Assembly: GCF_029531655.1 (NCBI RefSeq)
Contig: NZ_JANRMI010000003.1
Span: 62,001-126,000, forward strand
Origin: Bdellovibrio svalbardensis
GTDB taxonomy: Bacteria > Bdellovibrionota > Bdellovibrionia > Bdellovibrionales > Bdellovibrionaceae
Length of the DNA: 64,000 bases
Direction: 5' to 3'
The position numbers were made by a program, and so were the translations under genes. Shown here piece after piece: positions 1 through 11,204 of the stretch (its first letter is position 1; every line of letters starts with the position of its first letter). A model generated the notes under the pieces. It saw only the letters and a list, made by a program, of their open reading frames with translations. It made no database searches and was not told where the DNA came from.

Positions 1-119
1 CTTCTTTTGTCGACCCCAGACGGAGCCACCACAGGCTTTCCGGTCAGCAGCACAAGAATAACAAATGCTCCCAAGTGCAATGCGAGGGATAATAAATATG
101 AAATCCATTGCCGCTTCAT
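1..119 (-). CDS. N-terminal fragment of a TonB/TolA-like membrane protein (cut by window edge)
   Basis: The ATG at 117-119 opens 39 codons that run off the window. The peptide starts MKRQWISYLLSLALHLGAFV and has one hydrophobic segment at about residues 5-26, followed by a proline/valine stretch. This is the usual start of a TonB/TolA-type energy transducer: a short basic N-terminus, a single inner-membrane anchor and then a periplasmic linker. A similar N-terminus occurs in the TonB-like gene at 40356. The ATG lies 6 nt beyond the kdsD stop (125-127), so the gene probably ends the engB-kdsB-pyrG-kdsD operon. The family call is inference, because only the anchor is visible. Confidence 0.45.
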   Translation of the reverse strand, partial: MKRQWISYLLSLALHLGAFVILVLLTGKPVVAPSGVDKR

Positions 120-124
120 TGATT

Positions 125-1105
125 TTATCTAAGTTTCGCTCTCAAAAGATCCTGAACATGCAAGATGCCAACTGGCTTGCGAGCATTTGCAGAATCCTTA
201 TCCAGAACAAAAAGCATATTGATTTGGAATTGCTCCATAACGAACAAAGCTTTTTCCGCCAATTCGTTCGCATCAATAGTGCGTGGATTGGTCGTCATCA
301 AATCTTTTGCAACGCCCGTCAGTGGATCCGTGCTCTTTTCCAAACGACGACGAATCTGACCGTCGGTAATAACCCCAACCAAATCGCCTTTTTCATCGAC
401 TACACCCGCCGCACCACGAACATCTTTGTGAGTCATGATTGAGAACACTTCGCGCACTGGCGCCTCAAGGCCCACTGTCGGCAAAGCATCCCCGGAATGC
501 ATCACATCTTTAACTCGAGTCAACAAGCGGTAGCCCAAACTTCCACCGGGATGGAATTCGGCAAAGTCTTCTGAGCTAAATCCTTTTTCTGCCATCACGG
601 CCATCGCCACGGCATCGCCAAAAGCCAGCGTCGCGGTACTACTTGCTGTGGGTGCTAGACCCAAAGGACATGCCTCTTCAGAAACATGCACATTCAATGT
701 CACTTGTGCCGCTTTGGCCAAAGAAGAATTCATATTCCCTGTAATCGCCACCAAAGGAATTCCTTTACGGGCCACAAAGCGCAAAATACCTGCGAACTCT
801 GGAGATTCTCCGCCATAAGAAAGAGCCATCACCACGTCGTCATTCTCAATAACACCAAGGTCCCCGTGCGAACTCTCCGCCGGATGCAAAAACACCGCAG
901 GAGTTCCCGTCGAAGAAAATGTGCTCGCCAGTTTGCGTGCAATTTGTCCTGATTTGCCCATTCCAGTCAAAATCAGTTTTCCCTTGCTGGTCGTGATGAT
1001 TTTCACAACTTGCTCAAATTCAGCGCCAAGGCGTTCTTTCAAGGCAAGGATTGCTTGCGCTTCCACATCGAGAACTCTAAGACCTTGTTGAATGACTTTA
1101 GACAT
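125..1105 (-). CDS. kdsD: arabinose-5-phosphate isomerase (KdsD/KpsF family)
   Basis: Interconverts ribulose-5-phosphate and arabinose-5-phosphate, the first step to Kdo for LPS. The 326 residues match the usual length (E. coli KdsD 328). The N-terminal SIS domain carries GMGKSGQ, HPAESSHGDLG and FHPGGSLG, and two CBS domains fill roughly residues 200-326. K51, E103, E144 and H185 sit at a constant offset of 8 from the catalytic set known for E. coli KdsD (K59, E111, E152, H193), which makes an active isomerase likely. It lies 11 nt downstream of pyrG on the same strand and shares the operon with kdsB, the later Kdo-activating enzyme. Confidence 0.95.
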   Translation of the reverse strand: MSKVIQQGLRVLDVEAQAILALKERLGAEFEQVVKIITTSKGKLILTGMGKSGQIARKLASTFSSTGTPAVFLHPAESSHGDLGVIENDDVVMALSYGGESPEFAGILRFVARKGIPLVAITGNMNSSLAKAAQVTLNVHVSEEACPLGLAPTASSTATLAFGDAVAMAVMAEKGFSSEDFAEFHPGGSLGYRLLTRVKDVMHSGDALPTVGLEAPVREVFSIMTHKDVRGAAGVVDEKGDLVGVITDGQIRRRLEKSTDPLTGVAKDLMTTNPRTIDANELAEKALFVMEQFQINMLFVLDKDSANARKPVGILHVQDLLRAKLR

Positions 1106-1116
1106 AACTCTTCTAC

Positions 1117-3547
<2,431 letters not shown>

Positions 3548-3551
<4 letters not shown>

Positions 3552-4150
3552 TCTTTAATCCAATTCTCAAAGATATAACGTTCGACTTCTGCCGCGCCTT
3601 CTTTCTTCGTTGCCGAAGTCGCAAACACCGCGCTCAGTCCCGTTACTTTTTTAATTTTTGCAATCGCTTGAAGTTTGGCACTGTGAGAAAGCTTGTCAGC
3701 TTTAGCCAAAACAACCACGATCGGAAACCCTTCACGCTCAGAAAAGCGTCGCATGATTTCTTCGTCTTCAGTCCATGAACGGCGAATATCCATAACCAGG
3801 ATCAAACCGCGCAAATTTTCCCGCGAGGTCAGATAAGTTTCGATCATTTGATGCCACTCACGCTGTTCATCACCACTGCGAGCCGCGAAACCATAACCCG
3901 GCATATCGGTCAGCACATAGGAGTCTTCCATATTAAAGAAATTCAGAAGACGGGTTTTACCCGGCGTCGAACTGACTTTAGCGATGATTCGTTTTGCGAG
4001 TCCGTTGATGAACGAACTTTTTCCGGCGTTGGATCGACCCGCGATCGCCACTTCGGCCATGTTATGAACAGGATAATCTTTGGCCAGGACGGCACTTTTA
4101 ATGAACTGAATCGTTTTTGGCATAACAGAGGATACCAAAGCCTGAGCCAA
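3548..4150 (-). CDS. engB: ribosome-biogenesis GTPase EngB/YsxC
   Basis: A small essential-type GTPase that assists 50S subunit assembly. G1 is GRSNAGKSSFING, G3 is DMPGYGFA and G4 is AKADKLS, spaced as in the family. The 200 residues fit EngB. The annotated start gives MAQALVSSVMPKTIQF; a start at the internal Met10 is possible and would be nearer the length of many homologues. It is the first gene of the operon running to kdsD. The 180 nt upstream separate it from a gene on the opposite strand. Confidence 0.93.
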
Positions 4151-4233
4151 TTCTCAATTCTCAGAAGAAAGTCCTTAGACTGATAATAGGGCGAGTCGAA
4201 AGTCCCCCAAGTCCGTTTAAATCCATCTGAGCG

Positions 4234-4249
4234 TGGCAGAGCCCTTGTA
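4234..4249 (+). promoter_or_regulatory. possible sigma-54 (-24/-12) promoter
   Basis: TGGCAGA-GCCC-TTGTA matches the TGGCACG-N4-TTGCA pattern with the correct GG to G spacing, but the -12 element has GT instead of GC. It lies about 80 nt upstream of a gene for a sigma-54-dependent activator, as would be expected for autoregulation. One mismatch is at a normally conserved base, so this is only a candidate. Confidence 0.3.
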
Positions 4250-4331
4250 ATAGCCATTCCCGAAAGCCAACCACTCCGGACTCACCGAAGTGCAGACAGG
4301 TTTGAACACTTTTTAAGCAGGAGATTTCCTC

Positions 4332-5570
4332 ATGACCCCAACGACACAAGCATTTCTTAAAACTTTTGGCGATAATGCGAAGACTCTTTCAGTCAGCGAC
4401 TTCGCCACCCTCGGCAAGGATGTAAACTGCCAAATTCAGCTCGATGGCGAAGATATTGCCGAACGCCATTGCCGTCTCGAACGCAAAGAAGCGGGCTTCC
4501 TGATCCGCGATATGCGCACTTCCTTTGGCACGTTCGTTAATGACGCCAAAATCGTGGAAGCTCTTCTTCAGGAAGGCGATATCATTCGCATCGGTTCCCA
4601 GGAGCTTCTTTTTACTCTGGAAAAAGAGCAGCAATCTTCATTTCCGTTGAGAAGCCGCAATGAAGTTTGGCACGAAGAATTGCAAGTACTAGGCAACGTT
4701 GCCAAAACGGACTTCCCCGTTTTAATTCTGGGTCCCTCAGGCACAGGCAAAGATGTCATTGCATCTGCACTTCATGAAAATAGCTTACGAAAAAATGGTC
4801 CTTTTATGAGCGTCAACTGCAGTGCTCTCAGCGAAACCTTGATTGAAAGCGAACTGTTCGGTCACATCAAAGGCAGCTTTACTGGCGCGATCAACGATCG
4901 CAAAGGCGCTTTCGAGTCTGCTCGCGGTGGAACCCTGTTCCTGGATGAAATCGGCGACCTTTCCTACAGTCTTCAAGCGAAGCTTTTGCGCGCTCTTGAG
5001 AACGGTGAAATTCGACCTGTAGGCGCGGATCGCAATGTAAAAACTGACGTGCGTATCATTGCGGCGACTCATCAAAACTTGAGTGAGAAAATTCGCGAAG
5101 GAGCCTTCCGATCCGATCTGTATTTCCGTTTGAATGTCGTCAACGTCACTCCTCCCGCCCTGGTTTTGCGCATGGAGGATTTCGATGAGCTTCTTTATAG
5201 TTTTGCCAAGAAAATGAAAGTGCGTTTCTCATTCAATGCGATCTCGCGAATGAAAAAACACCCTTGGCCGGGCAATATTCGTGAACTTAAAAATCTGGTG
5301 ACTCGTGCTGCGGCTCTTTATCCACGTATTCAGATTGAAGATTATCATATCGAAAAACTGCTGGATAAATCTTTACTCAGCCATGCCGAAAGCACACCGG
5401 CGAATAATATTCCTGTGATCAAAGAGATTGAGAAGCAGATGATTATCAAGCGCCTTGCCGTGAATAAGGGCAACCAGCGCCGCACGGCCTTGGATTTGGG
5501 TATGCCGAAAAGCACGCTCCACGATCGCTTGAAATACTACAATATCGACCTGGAAAACTTTAAGGCTTAA
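4332..5570 (+). CDS. FHA-domain sigma-54-dependent transcriptional activator
   Basis: A 412-residue enhancer-binding protein. Residues ~20-95 form a forkhead-associated domain in place of a receiver domain, so the input is probably a phosphothreonine protein rather than His-Asp phosphotransfer. The AAA+ domain has Walker A GPSGTGK (134-140), Walker B TLFLDE (201-206) and the sigma-54 contact loop GSFTGA (181-186), a variant of the usual GAFTGA. A Fis-type helix-turn-helix closes the protein (~370-410). The SD sequence AGGAG precedes the ATG. The 3' end overlaps the convergent FliL-like gene by 11 nt. FHA-type activators of this kind are known from myxobacteria and Bdellovibrio. Target genes cannot be told from the sequence. 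Confidence 0.9.
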   Translation: MTPTTQAFLKTFGDNAKTLSVSDFATLGKDVNCQIQLDGEDIAERHCRLERKEAGFLIRDMRTSFGTFVNDAKIVEALLQEGDIIRIGSQELLFTLEKEQQSSFPLRSRNEVWHEELQVLGNVAKTDFPVLILGPSGTGKDVIASALHENSLRKNGPFMSVNCSALSETLIESELFGHIKGSFTGAINDRKGAFESARGGTLFLDEIGDLSYSLQAKLLRALENGEIRPVGADRNVKTDVRIIAATHQNLSEKIREGAFRSDLYFRLNVVNVTPPALVLRMEDFDELLYSFAKKMKVRFSFNAISRMKKHPWPGNIRELKNLVTRAAALYPRIQIEDYHIEKLLDKSLLSHAESTPANNIPVIKEIEKQMIIKRLAVNKGNQRRTALDLGMPKSTLHDRLKYYNIDLENFKA

Positions 5571-6534
5571 CGATTGCCGTCTTAAAGAAGATGCGTCTGA
5601 CTTTGCCCTTAGTGAGGACTTTATTGAGTTCCTTACGAAGACGATCACAAAGCAGACGCTTTCCCTCCGCTGAGGCCATCTGATCGTAGGTCATATCTTC
5701 GATCGTCCTTAGAAATAAATCCCTGATTTCAGATTCACGGTCTTTGATTTCCACAACCGCCTCAGAGACCGTTCCTTCTACATAAAACTCGAAGGCCCCC
5801 ATAGGATTAGGGCCCGAAGTGCCGGAACGACGCAAATTCACCACAAACTTTTTGAGTTCAAGAACACTTTGAGAAGTTCTGGTTGAGTCGTAAAATGACT
5901 CCATCTGATCTTCAGAAGAATACTGATACTTAGCCTGAGCCCAATCTTCCAAAGACGAAATAAAAAGCTCGCTGTCTGGTGGAAGCAATTTATGAGTGGC
6001 CAATTTATAGATCACGTAACCTGATGCTCCCGTCGCTCCGAGCAATCCAACGAAGGCAAGTTTCTTCACCAAACTGAAAGTACTAAATGCCGCCAAGCCC
6101 TCACCCACCGAGGACTTCATGGACTGAATGCGATTCTTCAACCAGCCAAGAAGTAAAGGACCCGCGTTGCGAATATTATAGATGCTCTGCTCTTTAAATT
6201 TCGTCCAACTGAGGCGCAGACTTGTGCGCTTCATTTTTACCTTGTACGAGATCTTTGGCAGGAAGGGGAAAAATTTAGCCAACTTAGGGCGCTTATCCGC
6301 CCACAATTTCACTTCGTCTTCGAGAGTGTACTCAAGGCCCAAGCTTTCGTTGGAAAGATCCACATCGATCTCTTCATCGGGACCGATCTCACTCAAGGCT
6401 TTTGCGAATTCGGGATCTTCTTCGGCCAAGATAGAATCGAGATTATCCAACGACAGAAGATCTTCCGAATTTTCCTCCGGAGCTCCATCTTTGTTTTCTT
6501 CCTCTACTTTGGTCGTGGTTTCATTGTCCGTCAA
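5560..6534 (-). CDS. FliL-like single-pass membrane protein with acidic cytoplasmic tail
   Basis: The chosen TTG start at 6534 follows GGGAG at a 6-nt spacing; the longer frame to 6570 has no SD. The product has 324 residues. Residues 1-75 are strongly acidic, about 85-140 are basic, a hydrophobic anchor spans ~158-178, and the C-terminal ~140 residues are periplasmic. The end of the protein (EFYVEGTVSEAVVEIKDRES, then LRTIEDMTYD, SAEGKRLLCDRLRKELN, VRRIFFKTAIV) follows the FliL C-terminal pattern of flagellar stator-associated proteins. The large N-terminal part is not typical of FliL (~150-170 residues). No other flagellar gene lies nearby, so a role in flagellar or another rotary machine is inference. 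Confidence 0.65.
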   Translation of the reverse strand: MTDNETTTKVEEENKDGAPEENSEDLLSLDNLDSILAEEDPEFAKALSEIGPDEEIDVDLSNESLGLEYTLEDEVKLWADKRPKLAKFFPFLPKISYKVKMKRTSLRLSWTKFKEQSIYNIRNAGPLLLGWLKNRIQSMKSSVGEGLAAFSTFSLVKKLAFVGLLGATGASGYVIYKLATHKLLPPDSELFISSLEDWAQAKYQYSSEDQMESFYDSTRTSQSVLELKKFVVNLRRSGTSGPNPMGAFEFYVEGTVSEAVVEIKDRESEIRDLFLRTIEDMTYDQMASAEGKRLLCDRLRKELNKVLTKGKVRRIFFKTAIVKP

Positions 6535-6635
6535 AAGTTTCTCCCAAGACGATTGTAAGAAAAGAACCAAATAACCAGCAAGAACAATTTATAAACAGAA
6601 GTCCATCGGCTAGAATTAATTTTAGGAGTCTATAG

Positions 6636-7271
6636 ATGAAAGTGATGAAATTCCTCGTTCTTGTGCCTTTCTTAACCGCCGGCTGTGCAAATCTTCAAAG
6701 ATCTTCAAGTAGTGGCTATGGTTCTTCAGGGGTCAGCTATAACGACCGCAGCGACCGAGATGCCGCTCGCGACAAAAGCGTTCGCCAAACGGCTTATGAA
6801 TTGGGAAAAGATCCTAATTCATTGTCGGAAGGAGATCTGCAAGAGATTCGCGATCGCCAGAAGGTTCGCGAGCTAGAGCGAACTTTGAGCTCCAAGAAAG
6901 AAAAGGAACAGTACTCCAAGGTTTTGCCTTGGATGAAAAATGACGAGGAAAAGGCCTCCTTCTTGGCGATTCCATCATTGGAAGGCCGCCAGGCTTGGAT
7001 CAACAAACACCAAATTTGGGATCGCTCGCAAGCTCCACATGCTGAAATGAAGGACCTCATCGAAACTCAAGATATCGCCGTGGGAATGCCGCAAGACTAC
7101 GTCAAGAAATCCTGGGGAGATCCATTGAGTGTCGAAGTTTCAGGAAATCCAATTTATAAAAATGAACGCTGGAAATATCAGTGCTTCTCTTCATCACCTG
7201 AAGGCTATCGTAAAGAAACGCGCTATGTGTATTTTGAAGGTGGCCGAGTTGTTGGTTGGGAAACTGAATAG
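6636..7271 (+). CDS. lipoprotein with BamE/SmpA-like C-terminal region
   Basis: The signal peptide ends in the lipobox LTAGC (Cys17), so the 211-residue product is probably membrane-anchored. A Ser/Gly-rich stretch and a charged, probably helical region (~45-100) follow. The C-terminal ~70 residues (IAVGMPQDYVKKSWGDP ... YVYFEGGRVVGWE) resemble the small alpha/beta fold of SmpA/OmlA/BamE-type domains: a helix after GM, a GDP turn and strands ending in a FEGGRV motif. The SD AGGAG lies 8 nt before the ATG. The gene stands alone, divergent from the FliL-like gene. Function is unassigned. Confidence 0.75.
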   Translation: MKVMKFLVLVPFLTAGCANLQRSSSSGYGSSGVSYNDRSDRDAARDKSVRQTAYELGKDPNSLSEGDLQEIRDRQKVRELERTLSSKKEKEQYSKVLPWMKNDEEKASFLAIPSLEGRQAWINKHQIWDRSQAPHAEMKDLIETQDIAVGMPQDYVKKSWGDPLSVEVSGNPIYKNERWKYQCFSSSPEGYRKETRYVYFEGGRVVGWETE

Positions 7272-7425
7272 CTCACCCTGCTAGTCCACAGAGACGACAC
7301 ACCACTTGGAAGCAAAGAAGCTTTGTTAATCCCATTTACTGAAGTACATAACTCTGTCTACTTCTTTATTATCTTCCGCCCCATTGTGATTCAATATTTC
7401 TAATTCTTTATTAAAATTGAAGGAG

Positions 7426-7444
7426 TCGCCTAAAAGTTAGGCGA
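7426..7444. promoter_or_regulatory. 8-bp stem hairpin between two lipoprotein genes
   Basis: TCGCCTAA, loop AAG, TTAGGCGA forms a perfect hairpin followed by only TTT. It could end the transcript of the gene at 6636-7271 or be a leader element of the gene at 7548. The weak T-run leaves this open. Confidence 0.4.
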
Positions 7445-7547
7445 TTTCCCGCAATTGTTATCAAGCTTACCCTCTATTAATCCGAATAATACTCAGTGCG
7501 ATACCGCACCACTAAGCATCACCAAGGTGATGATGGAGACTTTGCAC

Positions 7548-8003
7548 ATGAAAAACCTATCGACTGGTACGTTAGCTCAGGTTTTACTGATTTCAATATT
7601 CACACTAGGTCTCACAACAGGTTGCCTTGAAAAAGCAGCAGAGGAACCCAGCACTGACAGCGGTACGACAAATAAGGCAACACTCTCCTCGTGGGCCACT
7701 GCCAATGCCGCTTGGGCGATTCGCCTGGATTTAGCAGGCGCAAATATCACGGGAACTCCATTTACTTTGACGATTAAATTTTCAGACAATTCTGAAACTC
7801 ATTGCTCTGCCACGATCAATGGCACCGAAGCATCAGGAAGTTACAATGTCAGTGGCTGCGCTAGCACAACGCCAGGATCTGGGAGTATGAGCGATTCCAC
7901 TGGTGGCGCCGCCTTTAATACAGGAGGGGCCGGCACCTATGTTAATAATGGGGCAAGCTTCTACTGGTGTAGAGCCAATTCAAGTTGCTTCACTTATTAC
8001 TAA
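7548..8003 (+). CDS. small secreted lipoprotein
   Basis: The ATG at 7548 was chosen because GGAG lies 9 nt upstream and a signal peptide with lipobox LTTGC starts directly; the longer frame from 7455 has no SD. The product has 151 residues, with a Ser/Thr/Gly-rich mature part and four later cysteines (HCSATI, GCAST, WCRANSSC) that could form disulfides. The pattern suggests a small all-beta exported domain. No family is recognised. It is convergent with polA, whose terminator lies in between. Confidence 0.7.
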   Translation: MKNLSTGTLAQVLLISIFTLGLTTGCLEKAAEEPSTDSGTTNKATLSSWATANAAWAIRLDLAGANITGTPFTLTIKFSDNSETHCSATINGTEASGSYNVSGCASTTPGSGSMSDSTGGAAFNTGGAGTYVNNGASFYWCRANSSCFTYY

Positions 8004-8021
8004 GCGAACTGATACATTCCT

Positions 8022-8054
8022 GAAATAAAAAGAGGCAAGACCACGTCTTGCCTC
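8022..8054 (-). terminator. rho-independent terminator of polA
   Basis: On the minus strand a perfect 10-bp stem (GAGGCAAGAC, loop GTG, GTCTTGCCTC) is followed by TTTTTATTTC. It is 23 nt beyond the polA stop. Confidence 0.9.
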
Positions 8055-8076
8055 AGAGGACGCTCGTACTAGGACT

Positions 8077-10710
8077 CTAGTGCGCTTCGTCCCAATTGTT
8101 CCCAACAGCGTAATTCACTTTTAGCGGAACCTTCAAAGTCGCAACGGACTCCATGATCCTGACTAATTCGGGAATGTGCTTATTCAAGTTGTCTTCGGTG
8201 TCTTCAAAGATCAATTCATCATGCACTTGTAAAAGCATGCGAACTGGAACCTTTTCAAAAACTTCGATCATCGCTTTCTTTACCAAATCACTCGCTGTTC
8301 CTTGGATCGGAGCATTGATCGCGGCACGTTCGCCGAATTTTTTAAGCATCACATTCTTCGACTGAAGTTCATCGATATAGCGGCGACGTCCAAACAAGGT
8401 TTCAACATAGCCCTGTTCATGCGCCAGCTTGATCGTGTTGTCGATATAATCACGAACGTTTTTAAATCTGGTGAAATAACGATCGATGATATCTTTGGCT
8501 TCGCCCCTTGGGATCCCCAAGTTTTCTGCCAAACCGAAGGCACCCTGCCCGTAAGCAATACCGAAGTTCACCGCCTTTGCGGCACGACGGTGCTCTGACG
8601 TAACGTCTTTCAAAGACAAACCAAATATCTCTGCCGCAGTCGCCGCATGGATGTCGAGATCCTCAGCGAAGGCCTTACACAAATTAGGATCTTCCGAAAT
8701 ATGCGCCAAAATTCTTAGCTCAATTTGCGAGTAGTCGACGGAAAGCAGCTTCATGCGCGGATGTGCGATGAAAGCCTTTCGGACTCTTTGCCCACGCTCC
8801 GTGCGGACTGGAATATTCTGCAAGTTCGGATTGGTGCTGGAAAGACGACCCGTCGTTGTCATGGCCTGGTTAAAGCTCGTGTGTAAGCGATCATCCTTCG
8901 GGCTGATCAAAGCCGGAAGAGCGTCCACATAAGTCGACTTCAACTTCGAAAGCTCGCGCCATTTTAAAACCAGCTTTGCGATCGGATGGTCCAAGCTTTC
9001 TAAAACGTCCGTATCAGTGGAATAACCTGTTTTGGTTTTTTTACCGGTAGGCAGGCCCAACTTTTCAAATAGAATCACACCGAGCTGCTTCGGACTTCCA
9101 ACGTTGAAAGTCTCACCCGCTTCTGCGTGAACTTTCTTCTCGAGCTCTTGAATTTCCAAGCCCAGATCTTCGCTTTCTTTTTTCAACAACTCCGTATCAA
9201 TGCGAATCCCGTAGTTTTCCATCGTCAAAAGAACACGCGCCAGAGGCAATTCAAGTTCATGATAAACCTTATCGCCGTGGATCTCTTTAAGTTGCTTGTC
9301 GATGGTTTTTGCGAAGTGCAGGTGTGCATTGTATAGCTGAGAGGGAGTTGCCATGTCCGGCAAGGCTTCACCCATAAACTTTTGATACATTTTTGCAAAA
9401 TCCGTCGAATCCCCCGCCTTCAAGACATAGGCGCCAAGCATCGAATCCCAAGAGGCAATGGGAGTTTTCGCGCCGATCTTGTGCCAGAACTCTTTCAAAT
9501 CAAAACCATTCCATCGGATCTTGAAGGTGTCCGTCAGGATCCCTAAATTTTCATGATCCGAAATGGCGATCACTTCTTTTTCTGTTCCCACAAAAAACCC
9601 GCGCGAATCAGAGAAGCCCCACAAAGATTGATTCTCTGCCAGAACCTCCGTCAGCTCACGAGTCGACATTTTTTGCTCTGGATATTCCTGATTTGAATAT
9701 TGAGCGATCTCTGCCAAGGGGGCTGTCAGCGGGGTGCTGCTTGATTCAGCTTCTTTTACCTTGCCCGCATTTGATTTAGCCGGAGCCGCCGTGGAGGTCG
9801 AGGCATACCAATTTGCACCGGCGGCCGCTGGTGTCACTTCACCATCTGCTCCCAAAAGATTTTTCTCGAAGGTTTTAAAGTTCATTTCACGAAGGAACGC
9901 GCGCAATTCATCTTTTTTCCAGTCGCGAAGTTTATAGACTTCCATGTTGTGATCGACAGGGATATCCGTCGTGATGGTCACCAACTTTTTGGAAATCAGA
10001 CAATTCTCTTTTGAGGCGATTAGTTTTTCACGGATGCCCTTGGGCTCCACTTGATCGATTTTTTCGTAAATCTCTTCGATGTGCTGATACTGCTCAAGAA
10101 GCTTGATCGCGCCTTTTTCACCGATGCCTCGGACTCCCGGAATATTATCCGAGGTGTCGCCGATGATTGATAAGAAATCGATAAACTGGTCGGGACGCAC
10201 TCCCCATTTTTCAAAAGCCAGCTTGGCGTCATAGCGAACGTCTTTCATGGTGTCGTAGATCACCACATGATCTTCGATAAGCTGTGCAAAGTCTTTATCA
10301 CCGCTGACAATGACGACTTCCATACCCTGGCGACGGCCATACTTGGTCAAAGTTCCGATAATATCATCGGCTTCATAGTTTGGAACTTCCAGAGCGGGAA
10401 TGCCCAAAATGTCCGCGAGCTGTTTGATGTAAGGAATTTGCTTCCCCAGATCTTCCGGCATTTCCGTGCGATGGGCCTTATAATCCTGGTACATTTCTTT
10501 TCTGAATGAAGGCTCTTTACGGTCGTAGCAAAACACCATGTATTCAGGCTTTTCTTCCTTCATCAGCTTGGTGATCATGCTAAGAAAACCATAGATCGCA
10601 TTCACGGGAAGACCCGATGGAGATGTCAGAGGGCGAACGGCGTAAAACGCACGAAAGAACATCGAGCTGACGTCGATGAGATATAGCTTTTTCATTGTAG
10701 AATTGGTCAC
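8077..10710 (-). CDS. polA: DNA polymerase I
   Basis: An 877-residue family A polymerase for Okazaki-fragment processing and repair. An N-terminal 5'-3' exonuclease domain (LYLIDVSSMFFRAFYAV ... YEADDIIGTL ... GDTSDNIPG) is followed by a Pro/Ala/Ser linker (~290-330). The middle exonuclease-like domain looks degenerate (FSDSRGFF ... SWDSMLGAYVL). The polymerase domain has DYSQIELRILAH (motif A), RRAAKAVNFGIAYG (motif B) and QVHDEL (motif C). The GTG start at 10710 has GGGAG 5 nt upstream; the ATG five codons later is less well placed. The SD lies in a hairpin, described separately. Confidence 0.97.
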   Translation of the reverse strand: MTNSTMKKLYLIDVSSMFFRAFYAVRPLTSPSGLPVNAIYGFLSMITKLMKEEKPEYMVFCYDRKEPSFRKEMYQDYKAHRTEMPEDLGKQIPYIKQLADILGIPALEVPNYEADDIIGTLTKYGRRQGMEVVIVSGDKDFAQLIEDHVVIYDTMKDVRYDAKLAFEKWGVRPDQFIDFLSIIGDTSDNIPGVRGIGEKGAIKLLEQYQHIEEIYEKIDQVEPKGIREKLIASKENCLISKKLVTITTDIPVDHNMEVYKLRDWKKDELRAFLREMNFKTFEKNLLGADGEVTPAAAGANWYASTSTAAPAKSNAGKVKEAESSSTPLTAPLAEIAQYSNQEYPEQKMSTRELTEVLAENQSLWGFSDSRGFFVGTEKEVIAISDHENLGILTDTFKIRWNGFDLKEFWHKIGAKTPIASWDSMLGAYVLKAGDSTDFAKMYQKFMGEALPDMATPSQLYNAHLHFAKTIDKQLKEIHGDKVYHELELPLARVLLTMENYGIRIDTELLKKESEDLGLEIQELEKKVHAEAGETFNVGSPKQLGVILFEKLGLPTGKKTKTGYSTDTDVLESLDHPIAKLVLKWRELSKLKSTYVDALPALISPKDDRLHTSFNQAMTTTGRLSSTNPNLQNIPVRTERGQRVRKAFIAHPRMKLLSVDYSQIELRILAHISEDPNLCKAFAEDLDIHAATAAEIFGLSLKDVTSEHRRAAKAVNFGIAYGQGAFGLAENLGIPRGEAKDIIDRYFTRFKNVRDYIDNTIKLAHEQGYVETLFGRRRYIDELQSKNVMLKKFGERAAINAPIQGTASDLVKKAMIEVFEKVPVRMLLQVHDELIFEDTEDNLNKHIPELVRIMESVATLKVPLKVNYAVGNNWDEAH

Positions 10711-10715
10711 AGAGT

Positions 10716-10749
10716 CTCCCGGTTGCAGAAAATATCTCTACAACGGGAG
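10716..10749 (-). promoter_or_regulatory. leader hairpin sequestering the polA Shine-Dalgarno
   Basis: On the transcript strand CTCCCG-TTG pairs with CAA-C-CGGGAG: nine pairs with one bulged C and a 15-nt loop. The 3' arm contains the GGGAG that serves as polA SD, 5 nt before the GTG. Closing the stem would hide the ribosome-binding site. Confidence 0.55.
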
Positions 10750-10771
10750 CACATTAATGTCGATTATTCGA

Positions 10772-11107
10772 TTATTCTAGATCCGCTTTGACGCGTGAAA
10801 ATTCAATTTGCTCAAGGGCGTTTTTGTCCAGGGCAAGTTCTGAGGCCGGAGTGTATTTTACCTCGTCCGAGCACTCTTGGCATTGGCGGTACATGATTTC
10901 CAATTCACCCTTGATTTGAGCTTGCATAGAACCTTGCCCCTCTTCGAAAGCTTCGACATCTGTCAAAGAGCATTTCAACCGGCGGGCCATATCGGATTTA
11001 CTCCAGCCCAAACGAAGGCGGAGGGCACGAACGCTTTCTTTGTTCCACTCAAGAGAGTAGATCTCTGTGCTGCTTTCGTGTGTGTTCCCGGACATGTTCT
11101 CAGTCAT
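10772..11107 (-). CDS. small XRE-type helix-turn-helix protein
   Basis: The ATG at 11107 follows AGAGG by 5 nt and gives 111 residues (MTENMSGNTHE...). Residues ~22-60 (ESVRALRLRLGWSKSDMARR ... LTDVEAFEEG) fit a Cro/C1-type helix-turn-helix. Two cysteines in CQECSD and an acidic C-terminus follow. The gene ends 61 nt before the polA GTG on the same strand and may be co-transcribed with it. Its DNA target is unknown. Confidence 0.7.
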   Translation of the reverse strand: MTENMSGNTHESSTEIYSLEWNKESVRALRLRLGWSKSDMARRLKCSLTDVEAFEEGQGSMQAQIKGELEIMYRQCQECSDEVKYTPASELALDKNALEQIEFSRVKADLE

Positions 11108-11204
11108 ATAAACCTCTAGATTCACTAAACTAATGTGATCTGTTTAGAGTATGAATACTAGAAAGATTGTACCCGAAAATCACGCAATAATGCGCTGCTG
11201 TAGT

